Assembly: GCA_910574965.1 (NCBI GenBank)
Contig: CAJTDB010000012.1
Span: 1 to 64,000 of the forward strand
From: Lachnospiraceae bacterium
GTDB taxonomy: Bacteria > Bacillota > Clostridia > Lachnospirales > Lachnospiraceae
Direction: 5' to 3'
Length of the DNA: 64,000 bases
Under the pieces are notes generated by a model. The model did no database searches. It saw only the letters and a list, made by a program, of their open reading frames with translations, and had not been told where the DNA came from. Shown here piece after piece: positions 44,853-52,993 of this stretch. Made by a program: the position numbers and the translations under genes. Every line of letters starts with the position of its first letter. The stretch's first letter is position 1.

Positions 44853-45746
44853 ATGGAGTATTATGTCAGCATTGATATCGGAGGAACTTCCATAAAATAC
44901 GGGATCTTGACCGTGGACGGCGAGATTCTGGAGAAATCCAGTATGGATACGGAAGCTTCGAAAGGGGGAAATGCGCTTAAGCAAAAAGTTTTCCGAATCA
45001 TACAGGAGTATCAGGAACGCTATCTGCTGTCCGGTGTCTGTATCTCTACAGCAGGTATGGTGGACTGCGAAAAGGGTGAGGTGTTCTTCTCTGGAGCATT
45101 GATTCCGGAATATCAGGGTACAAAGTGGAAAGAAAGCATAGAAAAGGAATTTTCACTGCCATGCGAAGTGGAAAATGACGTAAACTGCGCCGGTCTGGCG
45201 GAATATAAGACCGGTGCAGCCAGAAAAAGCCGCGTGGCAGTCTGCCTGACGGTTGGCACAGGAATCGGCGGCTGTGCGCTGATTGACGGAAAGGTCTTTC
45301 ACGGATACAGTAGCTGCGCCATGGAAATCGGATATATGTATGCCGGAGAGGAAGATTTTCAGACTCTTGGTGCGGCCAGTATATTAAGCCGGAAAACAGC
45401 AGAACGAAAGGGCGATCCCATAGAGGCGTGGAACGGTATTCGGGTCTTTGAGGCGGCAAAGGCCGGGGACGGGATTTGCCGCAATGCCATCGATGAGATG
45501 TGTGATGTGCTGGGAAGAGGGATTGCGGATATTTGTTATGTCTTAAATCCGGAAGTCGTAGTGCTTGGCGGCGGAATTATGGCACAGAAGGAATATCTGC
45601 GCCCCAGATTAGAAGCTGCGCTTGCCGCTTATCTGAAGCCGGTTATCTGCGCGCATACCCGTCTGGAATTCGCATATCATCAAAATGATGCAGGAATGCG
45701 GGGAGCATTTTATCATTTTATGGATCGGCAGAAGGCAGGGAAGTAA
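44853..45746 (+). CDS. nanK: ROK-family N-acetylmannosamine kinase
   Basis: 297 aa from the ATG at 44853 (AGGGGG upstream). Phosphorylates ManNAc at C6 using ATP. ATP-binding DIGGTSIKYG at the start, catalytic Asp in EVENDVNCAGLAEY (about 106), and GTGIGGCALIDG. The zinc-binding CxCGxxGC motif typical of ROK proteins is absent: the corresponding region reads SSCAMEIGYMYAG. The same loss is known in some ROK kinases, so function may be kept. NanK rather than glucokinase is chosen because of nanE next door. Confidence 0.85.
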   Translation: MEYYVSIDIGGTSIKYGILTVDGEILEKSSMDTEASKGGNALKQKVFRIIQEYQERYLLSGVCISTAGMVDCEKGEVFFSGALIPEYQGTKWKESIEKEFSLPCEVENDVNCAGLAEYKTGAARKSRVAVCLTVGTGIGGCALIDGKVFHGYSSCAMEIGYMYAGEEDFQTLGAASILSRKTAERKGDPIEAWNGIRVFEAAKAGDGICRNAIDEMCDVLGRGIADICYVLNPEVVVLGGGIMAQKEYLRPRLEAALAAYLKPVICAHTRLEFAYHQNDAGMRGAFYHFMDRQKAGK

Positions 45747-45756
45747 AGCAGTCAGG

Positions 45757-45797
45757 AAGGGACCGACAGGGATGCATTTCCCTGCGGTCCCTTATTT
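45757..45797 (+). terminator. Terminator of the amino-sugar operon
   Basis: AAGGGACCG (45757-45765) pairs with CGGTCCCTT, with inner CAGGGA/TCCCTG, one bulged A, then ATTT. Confidence 0.78.
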
Positions 45798-45801
45798 CAC
45801 A

Positions 45802-45830
45802 TTTACATTTATCCTGATTTATGGTATAAT
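45802..45830 (+). promoter_or_regulatory. Promoter of the HPr-like gene
   Basis: TTTACA (45802-45807), 17-bp spacer, perfect TATAAT (45825-45830). Confidence 0.75.
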
Positions 45831-45909
45831 CAAAACCATCAAAGAAAAATGCGGCGGACAGGCAGTCTGACGCGGTGCAAGAAGGATACGGGAAGACCGG
45901 GAGGGAGTT

Positions 45910-46167
45910 ATGAAGACATTCCAGTATACGATCAAAGAGGAACTTGGTATGCATGCAAGACCGGCGGGACTGATCCTGCAGCTTGCGAAGGAGTTCAGAA
46001 GCAGCATTGTAGTTTCCAATAAGGGGAACAGCGGTGATCTGAAGAGACTGATGTCGGTGATTGGTCTGGATATTCAGTACCAGGATACGGTTACAGTGAC
46101 AGTGGAGGGGCCTGACGAAGACGTTGCGTCAGAAGAGATGCTGGCATTTTTTGAAGAAAACCTTTGA
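45910..46167 (+). CDS. HPr-like phosphocarrier with Arg at position 46
   Basis: 85 aa, the full length of HPr. The PTS phosphorylation site is intact: GMHARPAG with His15 and Arg17 in canonical numbering. The HPr-kinase site is not: where HPr has Ser46 in LKSIM, this protein has Arg46 in LKRLM. So it could accept phosphate from enzyme I but could not act as the Ser46-P cofactor of CcpA. It has its own promoter and terminator between the amino-sugar operon and ftsK. It may be a specialised second HPr; a canonical ptsH would then lie elsewhere. Confidence 0.88.
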   Translation: MKTFQYTIKEELGMHARPAGLILQLAKEFRSSIVVSNKGNSGDLKRLMSVIGLDIQYQDTVTVTVEGPDEDVASEEMLAFFEENL

Positions 46168-46193
46168 TGCACAAAGAGATGAGAGACAGGCAT

Positions 46194-46225
46194 AAAAGGA
46201 CTGGTCCTTTGGGACGAGTCCTTTT
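46194..46225 (+). terminator. Terminator after the HPr-like gene
   Basis: AAAAGGACT (46194-46202) pairs with AGTCCTTTT (46217-46225), with an inner GTCC/GGAC; the U-rich arm is part of the stem. It lies 28 bp before ftsK. Confidence 0.6.
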
Positions 46226-46252
46226 CAATGACAGAAAGACAGGATTGAGGAT

Positions 46253-48850
46253 ATGAGCGGAACCAGACAGTCCGGGGGCAGGAAGAGTACGGCTTCCCGG
46301 AGCAGGAGTACAAGAAAGAAAAATACAGGTGCAAGGAAACCGGCAGTGATGCAGGAAAATGATCTCTGGGAGGAGGTCCGACTGGTAGTGCTGCTCATTG
46401 TGTCCGGCCTTCTCTTTTTCAGCAATCTTGGGTTTGGCGGGAAAGTGGGAGGCGCTATGAGCGGTTTCCTGTTCGGATGCATGGGCCTTTTTGCATATAT
46501 TTTTCCGGTAGTCATGCTGGTACTTTTGTTGTTCTCTCTGGCTAACCGGGAGAATCTGATTGCCGCCATCAAGATCTTCGGGGCAGTGCTTGGATCTGTC
46601 GCTACAGTGGCGCTTCTGCATCTGTTTACCATGTCCGGTTCCGATGCATACGGCTGGAAAGAGATTTATGATTATTGTGCAGAGCACAGAACCGGAGGCG
46701 GTCTGATCGGCGGTTTGATTTCCGGTGTTTTAAAAGACGCATTTGGTCTTATTGGTGCCTATCTGGTGCTTCTTGGAATCCTGATTATCTGCGTTGTGAT
46801 CGTTACGGAGCGTTCTTTTGTAAAAGGCATGTCAAAGGGAAGTCAGAAGGTATATGAATCGGCGAGACAGGACATGGAACGGCGCAGAGAGGCGGCAGTG
46901 CTCCGCCGGGAGCAGCGCAGCGAAAAGAAAAAGGAGCAGAGACTGGAGAAAAGAGTCATCGGAGTATCTTCGGATCTGAAGATCCAAAAGCAGCAGGAGG
47001 GAGGTCTCCGGGAGATTACGGCGGAAGGCGCAGAGGATGTCTTTACCGATGGGGCGCCGCTTTTTGAGGAAACAGACGACCGGGAACCGAAGATGGCGAT
47101 TGTGCATAAGGCACAGGCAAAGAACCGGCCGGAGTATTCGGGAACTGACAGAGCAGAAGAACCGGAAGAAATTCCCTTTGATGAGGAAGATCTGCTGAAA
47201 AATGCACTGAGCCGGAAGGAGCTGGAGGCCAAACAGGCACGGGAAAAGGAACGGATCGCAGCGGCATCGTCTGTTGGAACGAATTTGGAGGAAGAACATC
47301 GGGAACCGGTCCCGGAGGAGTCTGGAGACACCGTGCCCGCGCACGGACCAGGACAAACGTCGGCTGCAGAATATCAATATCCGCCGATCTCGCTTCTGAA
47401 GCCGCCGAAACGGGAGCGGGGAAAGAAAGATACTTCCATACAGCTTCAGGAAACTGCAAGACATTTACAGCAGATTATGGAGGATTTTGGGGTAAATGCT
47501 GCGGTGACAGATGTAAGTCAGGGTCCTGCCGTTACCAGATTTGAAGTTCAGCCTGCCCATGGGGTCAAGGTGAGCAAGATTATTGCGTTAGCAGATGATA
47601 TTAAGCTGAATCTTGCAGTGGCGGATATCCGTATGGAAGCACCGATTCCGGGCAAGGCGGCTGTCGGCATCGAGGTGCCGAACAAGGAAAATTCCACAGT
47701 AATGTTAAGAGAGCTTCTGGAATCCGGAGAGTTTCGCAGGCACAGCTCTAAGATTGCATTTGCGGTCGGAAAAGACATTGGCGGAAACAGTATGGTGACA
47801 GACATTGCGAAGATGCCCCACCTTCTGATTGCGGGAGCTACAGGCTCCGGAAAATCCGTATGTATCAATACTCTGATTATGAGTATTTTGTACAAAGCTC
47901 GTCCGGACGAAGTCAAACTGATTATGATCGATCCTAAGGTGGTGGAACTGAGTACGTATAACGGGATTCCGCATCTTCTGATTCCGGTGGTCACGGATCC
48001 GAAGAAAGCAGCAGGAGCACTGAACTGGGCTGTGACAGAAATGATGGGACGGTATAATAAATTTGCAGAAGTGAATGTCCGGAATATAGAAGGATACAAC
48101 AGCAAAATCGATTCCATTGCCGCGATTGAGGATGACCATAAACCGGAGAAAATGCCTCAGATTGTAATTATCGTCGACGAGCTGGCGGATTTGATGATGG
48201 TATCTCCGGGAGAAGTGGAGGATGCTATCTGCCGTCTGGCACAGCTTGCACGTGCGGCGGGCATTCACCTGATTATCGCTACCCAAAGACCGTCAGTCAA
48301 TGTTATTACAGGACTTATTAAGGCCAATATGCCTTCCAGAATCGCTTTTGCCGTATCTTCGGGCGTGGATTCCCGTACGATTCTGGACATGAACGGGGCA
48401 GAGAAGCTGCTCGGAAAAGGTGATATGCTGTTCTCTCCTTATGGATTGCCAAAACCGCTTCGGGTACAGGGGGCTTTTGTATCCGATGCAGAAGTTAGCG
48501 CTGTGGTGGAATTTCTGAGCAGTCAGTGCAGCAGTACAGGTGCAGAACAGCAGATAAATGAGCAGATGAAACAAATGCAGGCAGCAGTGGAAAGTGCAGC
48601 CCTGCCGGATGCAGGCGGAGGCAGCGATAAGGATGCGCTTTTTGCAGAGGCTGGAAAATTCCTGATTGAGAAGGACAAGGCGTCTATCGGTATGCTTCAG
48701 CGCTGGTTCAAAGTGGGCTTTAACCGGGCCGCCAGAATCATGGACCAGTTGGCGGAGGCAGGAGTCGTCGGTGAAGAAGAAGGAACAAAACCGAGAAAGA
48801 TCCTGATGTCCATGGAGGAATTTGAACAGTATATCGAGGAATGTCTGTAG
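46253..48850 (+). CDS. ftsK: DNA translocase FtsK/SpoIIIE
   Basis: 865 aa. A basic N-terminus (about 1-35), four membrane helices (about 40-185), a charged linker (about 190-390), then the hexameric motor: Walker A AGATGSGKSVCIN (about 524-536), Walker B QIVIIVDELADLMM, and the winged-helix gamma domain at the end (LQRWFKVGFNRAARIMDQLAEAG) that reads KOPS-like DNA signs. It pumps chromosome DNA through the closing septum, or into the forespore if it acts as SpoIIIE. The two cannot be told apart by sequence alone. Confidence 0.94.
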   Translation: MSGTRQSGGRKSTASRSRSTRKKNTGARKPAVMQENDLWEEVRLVVLLIVSGLLFFSNLGFGGKVGGAMSGFLFGCMGLFAYIFPVVMLVLLLFSLANRENLIAAIKIFGAVLGSVATVALLHLFTMSGSDAYGWKEIYDYCAEHRTGGGLIGGLISGVLKDAFGLIGAYLVLLGILIICVVIVTERSFVKGMSKGSQKVYESARQDMERRREAAVLRREQRSEKKKEQRLEKRVIGVSSDLKIQKQQEGGLREITAEGAEDVFTDGAPLFEETDDREPKMAIVHKAQAKNRPEYSGTDRAEEPEEIPFDEEDLLKNALSRKELEAKQAREKERIAAASSVGTNLEEEHREPVPEESGDTVPAHGPGQTSAAEYQYPPISLLKPPKRERGKKDTSIQLQETARHLQQIMEDFGVNAAVTDVSQGPAVTRFEVQPAHGVKVSKIIALADDIKLNLAVADIRMEAPIPGKAAVGIEVPNKENSTVMLRELLESGEFRRHSSKIAFAVGKDIGGNSMVTDIAKMPHLLIAGATGSGKSVCINTLIMSILYKARPDEVKLIMIDPKVVELSTYNGIPHLLIPVVTDPKKAAGALNWAVTEMMGRYNKFAEVNVRNIEGYNSKIDSIAAIEDDHKPEKMPQIVIIVDELADLMMVSPGEVEDAICRLAQLARAAGIHLIIATQRPSVNVITGLIKANMPSRIAFAVSSGVDSRTILDMNGAEKLLGKGDMLFSPYGLPKPLRVQGAFVSDAEVSAVVEFLSSQCSSTGAEQQINEQMKQMQAAVESAALPDAGGGSDKDALFAEAGKFLIEKDKASIGMLQRWFKVGFNRAARIMDQLAEAGVVGEEEGTKPRKILMSMEEFEQYIEECL

Positions 48851-48987
48851 TATCTGTCTGAAAATTTGGTTCTGTGATCTGTGCACTTTCCTTTCGGGAG
48901 CGGCTGGCACCGGCTTCCCGGAATGTGCACATATATGGAGCAGAAAACAGTTTTCTGACGGATTTTGGAAAGGAAATACAGCTATAT

Positions 48988-49842
48988 ATGAAATGCCAGG
49001 GATGCGGGGAACAGATACCAGAAGGGAAAATCTATTGTGAGAAGTGCGGCATGGCAGTCCAGATGGTTCCGGATTATAATCCGGTGGAGGATATTGCCAT
49101 TGGAGCGGAGGAAGAGCCGGAAGAGCCGCCATTGGTCCGGGAATCCGGATGGCACCGATGGAGATTTTTGCTGGCGGGGATGCTTTTGTCGGTCTTCGGT
49201 TTTGGTTCCTTTCAGATCGCCTATCATATGATGGGTCCGGTAGAAGAGGCAGAAGCAGAGCCGGCGGAGGTGCCGGTTCGGATTGGGAAGCCCAGGTTCA
49301 GCGTGCAGCCGGGGACTTACAGTTATGCGCCGATGCTTGGTCTTTTCCCCAGCGGGAACGAACAGGGAAAGATTCACTATACAACAGACGGCACGACACC
49401 GGATGAGAGAAGCAGCATATATGATTCTCCATTTTCCATTCAGGAAGGAACGACGGTCGTGCGGGCTGTCTTTATTCGGGAAGACGGCATCCAAAGCGAG
49501 GAGGCCTGCGGAACTTACGATGTGGTGTTTGACTACCCGGATGAGCCGGTATTCAGCATTCCGGCCGGAACTTATGAAGAGGGATTGTCCGTCACGATCA
49601 GTGCCGAAGAAGGCTGCAGGATTTACTATACAACCAATGGTGAAGAGCCGGGCCGGAATTCCAAACTTTATCAGGGGCCGGTCTATATCGCTCCGGGCCT
49701 GACGGTATTGCAGGCCGTTTCCATGGATAAAGAAGGCGGAATGAGCGCCATTGTAGAGGCCATTTATCATGTCGCAGAGCCTCCTGAGGCTTCTTCGGAG
49801 GAAGAAAATGGTTTATTGACAAACGGATCAGTAATTCCATAA
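48988..49842 (+). CDS. Zinc-ribbon membrane protein with chitobiase-type beta repeats
   Basis: 284 aa from the ATG at 48988. Residues 1-22 form a zinc ribbon (CQGCGEQIPEGKIYCEKCG, two CxxC pairs). One membrane helix lies at about 62-84. Outside follow two repeats of the CHB/Fn3-associated type, each with a tyrosine-rich IHYTTDGTTPDERSS or IYYTTNGEEPGRNS segment. It is probably a single-pass protein with an inside zinc ribbon and an outside adhesive or sensing module. The role is unknown. It is the last gene before the NfnAB-like pair. Confidence 0.72.
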   Translation: MKCQGCGEQIPEGKIYCEKCGMAVQMVPDYNPVEDIAIGAEEEPEEPPLVRESGWHRWRFLLAGMLLSVFGFGSFQIAYHMMGPVEEAEAEPAEVPVRIGKPRFSVQPGTYSYAPMLGLFPSGNEQGKIHYTTDGTTPDERSSIYDSPFSIQEGTTVVRAVFIREDGIQSEEACGTYDVVFDYPDEPVFSIPAGTYEEGLSVTISAEEGCRIYYTTNGEEPGRNSKLYQGPVYIAPGLTVLQAVSMDKEGGMSAIVEAIYHVAEPPEASSEEENGLLTNGSVIP

Positions 49843-49849
49843 TTTTTTG

Positions 49850-49878
49850 TTGAAAAATCGTTAAAATTGCTTTATGAT
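49850..49878 (+). promoter_or_regulatory. Promoter of the NfnAB/GltA-like operon
   Basis: TTGAAA (49850-49855), 17-bp spacer, TATGAT (49873-49878). The leader is about 155 nt. Confidence 0.65.
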
Positions 49879-49900
49879 AAGATAAGAAAATTCGTAGTTA

Positions 49901-49918
49901 TTGTGAAAAATACTACAA
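49901..49918. promoter_or_regulatory. Weak Rex-like palindrome
   Basis: TTGTGAAAAATACTACAA has the outer halves TTGTGAA and ACAA of a Rex site, but the right arm is degenerate. It lies just after the predicted transcription start of a pyridine-nucleotide flavoenzyme operon. Confidence 0.25.
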
Positions 49919-50039
49919 TTAAAAGCATCACCCCTATGGTTTCAGCAGTCGAAAGTCATCCAGGACGCGGAAGCGAGATAAGTATTTTCAGATAAAAAAG
50001 AACCATTCGGAAGGTGCAAAACTTTTTAGGAGGAAGCGT

Positions 50040-50924
50040 ATGTTTAAGATTTTGGAAGCAGAGCAGCTCTCTGCAAGCGTCTACAAGCAGGTCATCCATG
50101 CACCGCGCGTAGCAAAGTCCTGTGAACCGGGACAGTTTATTATTGTCAGGGTGGATGAGACTGCGGAGCGTATTCCGCTGACAATCTGTGACTATGACAG
50201 GGAAGCAGGAACTATTACACTGGCATTCCAGCCCATCGGTGTTTCTACTCACAAGCTGGTGGCGCTGAAAGCAGGAGATGAGATCGCAGACTTTGTAGGG
50301 CCTCTGGGACGTCCGTCGGAACTGGTAACGGATGACTTTGAGGAAGTGAAAAAGAAAAAAGTTGTTTTTATCGCAGGCGGTGTCGGTACGGCTCCTGTAT
50401 ATCCTCAGGCGAAATGGCTGCACGATCACGGAATCGAGTGTGACATCATTGTCGGAGCCAGGACGAAAGAGCTTCTGATCCTGGAAGAAGAGATGAGCAA
50501 AGTCGGCAACCTGTATCTGTGTACCGATGACGGAAGCTATGGGTTCCATGGAGTGGGAACAGCTATGTTGGAGAAGCTGGTAAGTGAAGGGCACCACTAT
50601 GATCTGTGTGTGGCGATCGGTCCGATGATTATGATGAAATTTGCCTGCCTGACTACGAAAAAGCTGGGAATTCCGACCATCGTCAGCATGAATCCGATCA
50701 TGGTAGACGGAACCGGTATGTGCGGTGCCTGCCGTGTGCTCGTGGGAGATGAAGTGAAATTTGCCTGTGTGGACGGACCTGAGTTTGACGGCCATAAGAT
50801 CGATTTTGAACAGGCTATGAAGAGAGCGGCTATGTACAAGACGGAAGAGGGAAGACGTCTTCTGAAATTCCAGGAGGGCGAGACCCATCATGGCGGCTGC
50901 GGAAATTGCGGAGGTGACAAATAA
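50040..50924 (+). CDS. nfnA: FAD/[2Fe-2S] subunit of an NfnAB- or SudAB-like complex
   Basis: 294 aa, ferredoxin-NADP reductase superfamily. An N-terminal flavin domain (RIPLTICDYD), an NAD-binding domain (VVFIAGGVGTAPVYPQAKWL, about 104-123), then a C-terminal cysteine cluster GMCGACRVL...FACVDGPEFDGH that binds [2Fe-2S]. The last residues (HGGCGNCGG) add two more cysteines. This layout fits the small subunit of NADH-dependent ferredoxin:NADP oxidoreductase (electron bifurcation) or sulfide/dihydroorotate dehydrogenase-like electron transfer subunits. AGGAGG precedes the ATG. It overlaps the next gene by one base. Confidence 0.78.
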   Translation: MFKILEAEQLSASVYKQVIHAPRVAKSCEPGQFIIVRVDETAERIPLTICDYDREAGTITLAFQPIGVSTHKLVALKAGDEIADFVGPLGRPSELVTDDFEEVKKKKVVFIAGGVGTAPVYPQAKWLHDHGIECDIIVGARTKELLILEEEMSKVGNLYLCTDDGSYGFHGVGTAMLEKLVSEGHHYDLCVAIGPMIMMKFACLTTKKLGIPTIVSMNPIMVDGTGMCGACRVLVGDEVKFACVDGPEFDGHKIDFEQAMKRAAMYKTEEGRRLLKFQEGETHHGGCGNCGGDK

Positions 50925-52312
50925 TGGCAGATGTATTAAAAAAAGTACCGGTCAGAGAACAGGACGCAAAGGTCCGTGCGACAAACTTCGAAGAAGTGTG
51001 CTATGGTTATAACAAAGAAGAAGCAGTGGAAGAATCCCAGCGCTGTATTACTTGTAAAAATGCCAAATGCGTAGAAGGATGTCCGGTATCCATTGATATC
51101 CCATCATTTATCGCGGCAGTGAAAGAAGAGAAGTTCGAAGAAGCATTCCAGATTATCAGTAAATCTTCCGCACTTCCGGCAGTCTGCGGCCGTGTATGTC
51201 CCCAGGAAAGCCAGTGCGAAGGAAAATGTATCCGCGGAAAGAAGGGCGATCCGATTTCCATAGGAAAGCTGGAGCGCTTTGTGGCAGACTGGGCCAGAGA
51301 GAACGGAATCAAACCGGCAGCTCCTTCAGAAAAGAACGGCAAAAAGGTGGCAGTTATCGGTTCCGGTCCGTCCGGACTGACTTGTGCAGGCGATCTGGCA
51401 AAGCTTGGCTATGATGTAACAATTTTCGAGGCATTACATAAAGCAGGCGGCGTTCTGGTCTATGGCATTCCGGAGTTTCGTCTTCCCAAAGATCGCGTGG
51501 TAGGTCCGGAAGTGGAGAATGTGAAAGCTCTTGGGGTGAAAATCGAGACAGATGTTATCGTGGGAAGAACCGTGAAGCTGGACGAACTGATTGAGGACGA
51601 GGGGTTTGACGCAGTATTTATCGGCTCCGGTGCGGGTCTTCCGAAATTCATGGGGATTCCTGGAGAGACGGCTTGCGGCGTGCTCTCTGCCAATGAGTAT
51701 CTGACCAGAAACAACCTGATGAAAGCATTCCATGAAGATTATGATACGCCTATCGTCCACGGAAAGAAAGTCGTTGTTGTAGGCGGCGGCAATGTGGCTA
51801 TGGATGCGGCTCGTACGGCGCTTCGTCTCGGTGCAGAGACTCACATCGTGTACAGAAGAAGTGAGGAAGAGCTTCCGGCCCGTGTGGAGGAAGTGCACCA
51901 TGCGAAAGAGGAAGGCATTATCTTCGATCTTCTGACCAATCCCGTGGAGATCCTGGCAAATGAGAACGACTGGGTAACCGGAATCAAATGTATCCGTATG
52001 GAACTTGGAGAGCCGGACGCTTCCGGAAGACGCCGTCCGGTGGAAGTTCCGGGTTCCGAATTTGTTATTGACTGTGATACGGTCATCATGTCTCTTGGAA
52101 CATCTCCGAATCCGCTGATCTCTTCCACGACAAAGGGGCTGGAAATCAACCGCAGACAGTGCATCGTTGCTACGGAAGATACCGGTGCTACGTCCAAAGA
52201 GGGCGTATATGCAGGCGGTGACGCCGTGACAGGTGCTGCAACCGTTATCCTGGCTATGGGCGCCGGGAAAGCGGCTGCAAAGGGCATTCATGAGTATTTG
52301 AGCGGGAAATAG
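50924..52312 (+). CDS. nfnB: NfnB / NADPH-dependent glutamate synthase small-subunit-like flavoprotein
   Basis: 462 aa. Two N-terminal cysteine groups, CITCKNAKCVEGCP (about 41-54) and CGRVCPQESQCEGKC (about 88-102), bind [4Fe-4S] clusters. Two Rossmann domains follow: VAVIGSGPSGLTCAGDLA (FAD, about 142) and VVVVGGGNVAMDAARTALRLG (NADPH, about 283), with a GGDAVTGAATVILAMGAGK end. This is the GltD/GltA family. With the partner gene upstream and no large glutamate synthase subunit present, an NfnAB transhydrogenase is at least as likely as a glutamate synthase. Confidence 0.82.
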   Translation: MADVLKKVPVREQDAKVRATNFEEVCYGYNKEEAVEESQRCITCKNAKCVEGCPVSIDIPSFIAAVKEEKFEEAFQIISKSSALPAVCGRVCPQESQCEGKCIRGKKGDPISIGKLERFVADWARENGIKPAAPSEKNGKKVAVIGSGPSGLTCAGDLAKLGYDVTIFEALHKAGGVLVYGIPEFRLPKDRVVGPEVENVKALGVKIETDVIVGRTVKLDELIEDEGFDAVFIGSGAGLPKFMGIPGETACGVLSANEYLTRNNLMKAFHEDYDTPIVHGKKVVVVGGGNVAMDAARTALRLGAETHIVYRRSEEELPARVEEVHHAKEEGIIFDLLTNPVEILANENDWVTGIKCIRMELGEPDASGRRRPVEVPGSEFVIDCDTVIMSLGTSPNPLISSTTKGLEINRRQCIVATEDTGATSKEGVYAGGDAVTGAATVILAMGAGKAAAKGIHEYLSGK

Positions 52313-52327
52313 GACGTTTTATAAAAG

Positions 52328-52368
52328 AAAGCGGTTCACAAGGCTATGCGCCTGTGGGCCGCTTTTTT
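52328..52368 (+). terminator. Terminator after nfnB
   Basis: AAAGCGGTTCACA pairs with TGTGGGCCGCTTT (a few wobbles), followed by a T run to 52368. It is also the last element that clearly belongs to the core chromosome. Confidence 0.8.
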
Positions 52369-52418
52369 AGTAGGGGGGCAGAACGGGCAAATCGCAGCAA
52401 CAGGAGCAGCGGCGGATT

Positions 52419-52668
52419 ATGGGTGCGAAGCATGAATCGGTGCAGTCATATTTAATCCCGTCTGAGATGGAATCTATGAAACTATTACTGCTGATTTTAG
52501 AAAAAGACCTTCCCTGACACACCTTTTACAGTTAAGGTTCTTATTGACGATTTGAATTATCGTTCAGAGCCTTCTATGAAGGGAACTGTTAACGGGCAGA
52601 CCCACCGGGGCGTATTCACAATTATGGAAATCTTTGCCAGTCAGCATCCAAAAACTCCTGTCGATTGA
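52419..52668 (+). pseudogene. Frameshifted small gene, unknown family
   Basis: The frame from the ATG at 52419 reads a normal peptide (YLIPSEMESMKLLLLILEKDLP) to a TGA at 52515. The +1 frame continues it without a break (DTPFTVKVLIDDLNYRSEPS... to a TGA at 52666). Removing one C from the CCC at 52512-52514 would join them into a protein of about 82 aa. I do not know the family. It looks like a relic of accessory DNA. Confidence 0.5.
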
Positions 52669-52993
52669 TACTGGTGATAAATTGGCGGCATATGCTTCAG
52701 GAGATGTTATCATGCTCAAAACTTTAAAACTTCCTTCTGCTGAAGAATTTGAAGCCTCACTCGATGAAGCGCAAAAATGGGCAAAATCGGTTGGGTATAA
52801 TGAAAATGATACTAATGATATAGTCAAATCGGTTAGAAAGAAGAAACGAGTATGGGGCTTGTTTCTGTTAATGATTCAATCATCATTACCCATTCTCATA
52901 ATAAACTGCTTCCTGATTCCATTTGCTCATAAATTGTCTGCCGGCAGTCCGATTCTGTCTTTTCGTATTCCCCAGTCAAACCACGGATTGTAG
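52634..52993 (+). pseudogene. Truncated AbrB/MazE-like antitoxin remnant
   Basis: The part from about 52661 to 52855 reads LSIDTGDKLAAYASGDVIML followed by a helical tail EEFEASLDEAQKWAKSVGY and a basic end VRKKKR. This looks like the second half of an AbrB-type antitoxin. The N-terminal part with the usual GQITIP strand is missing, and beyond the basic end the frame runs into sequence antisense to the neighbouring minus-strand gene. No PIN- or MazF-type toxin follows. Decayed. Confidence 0.45.
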
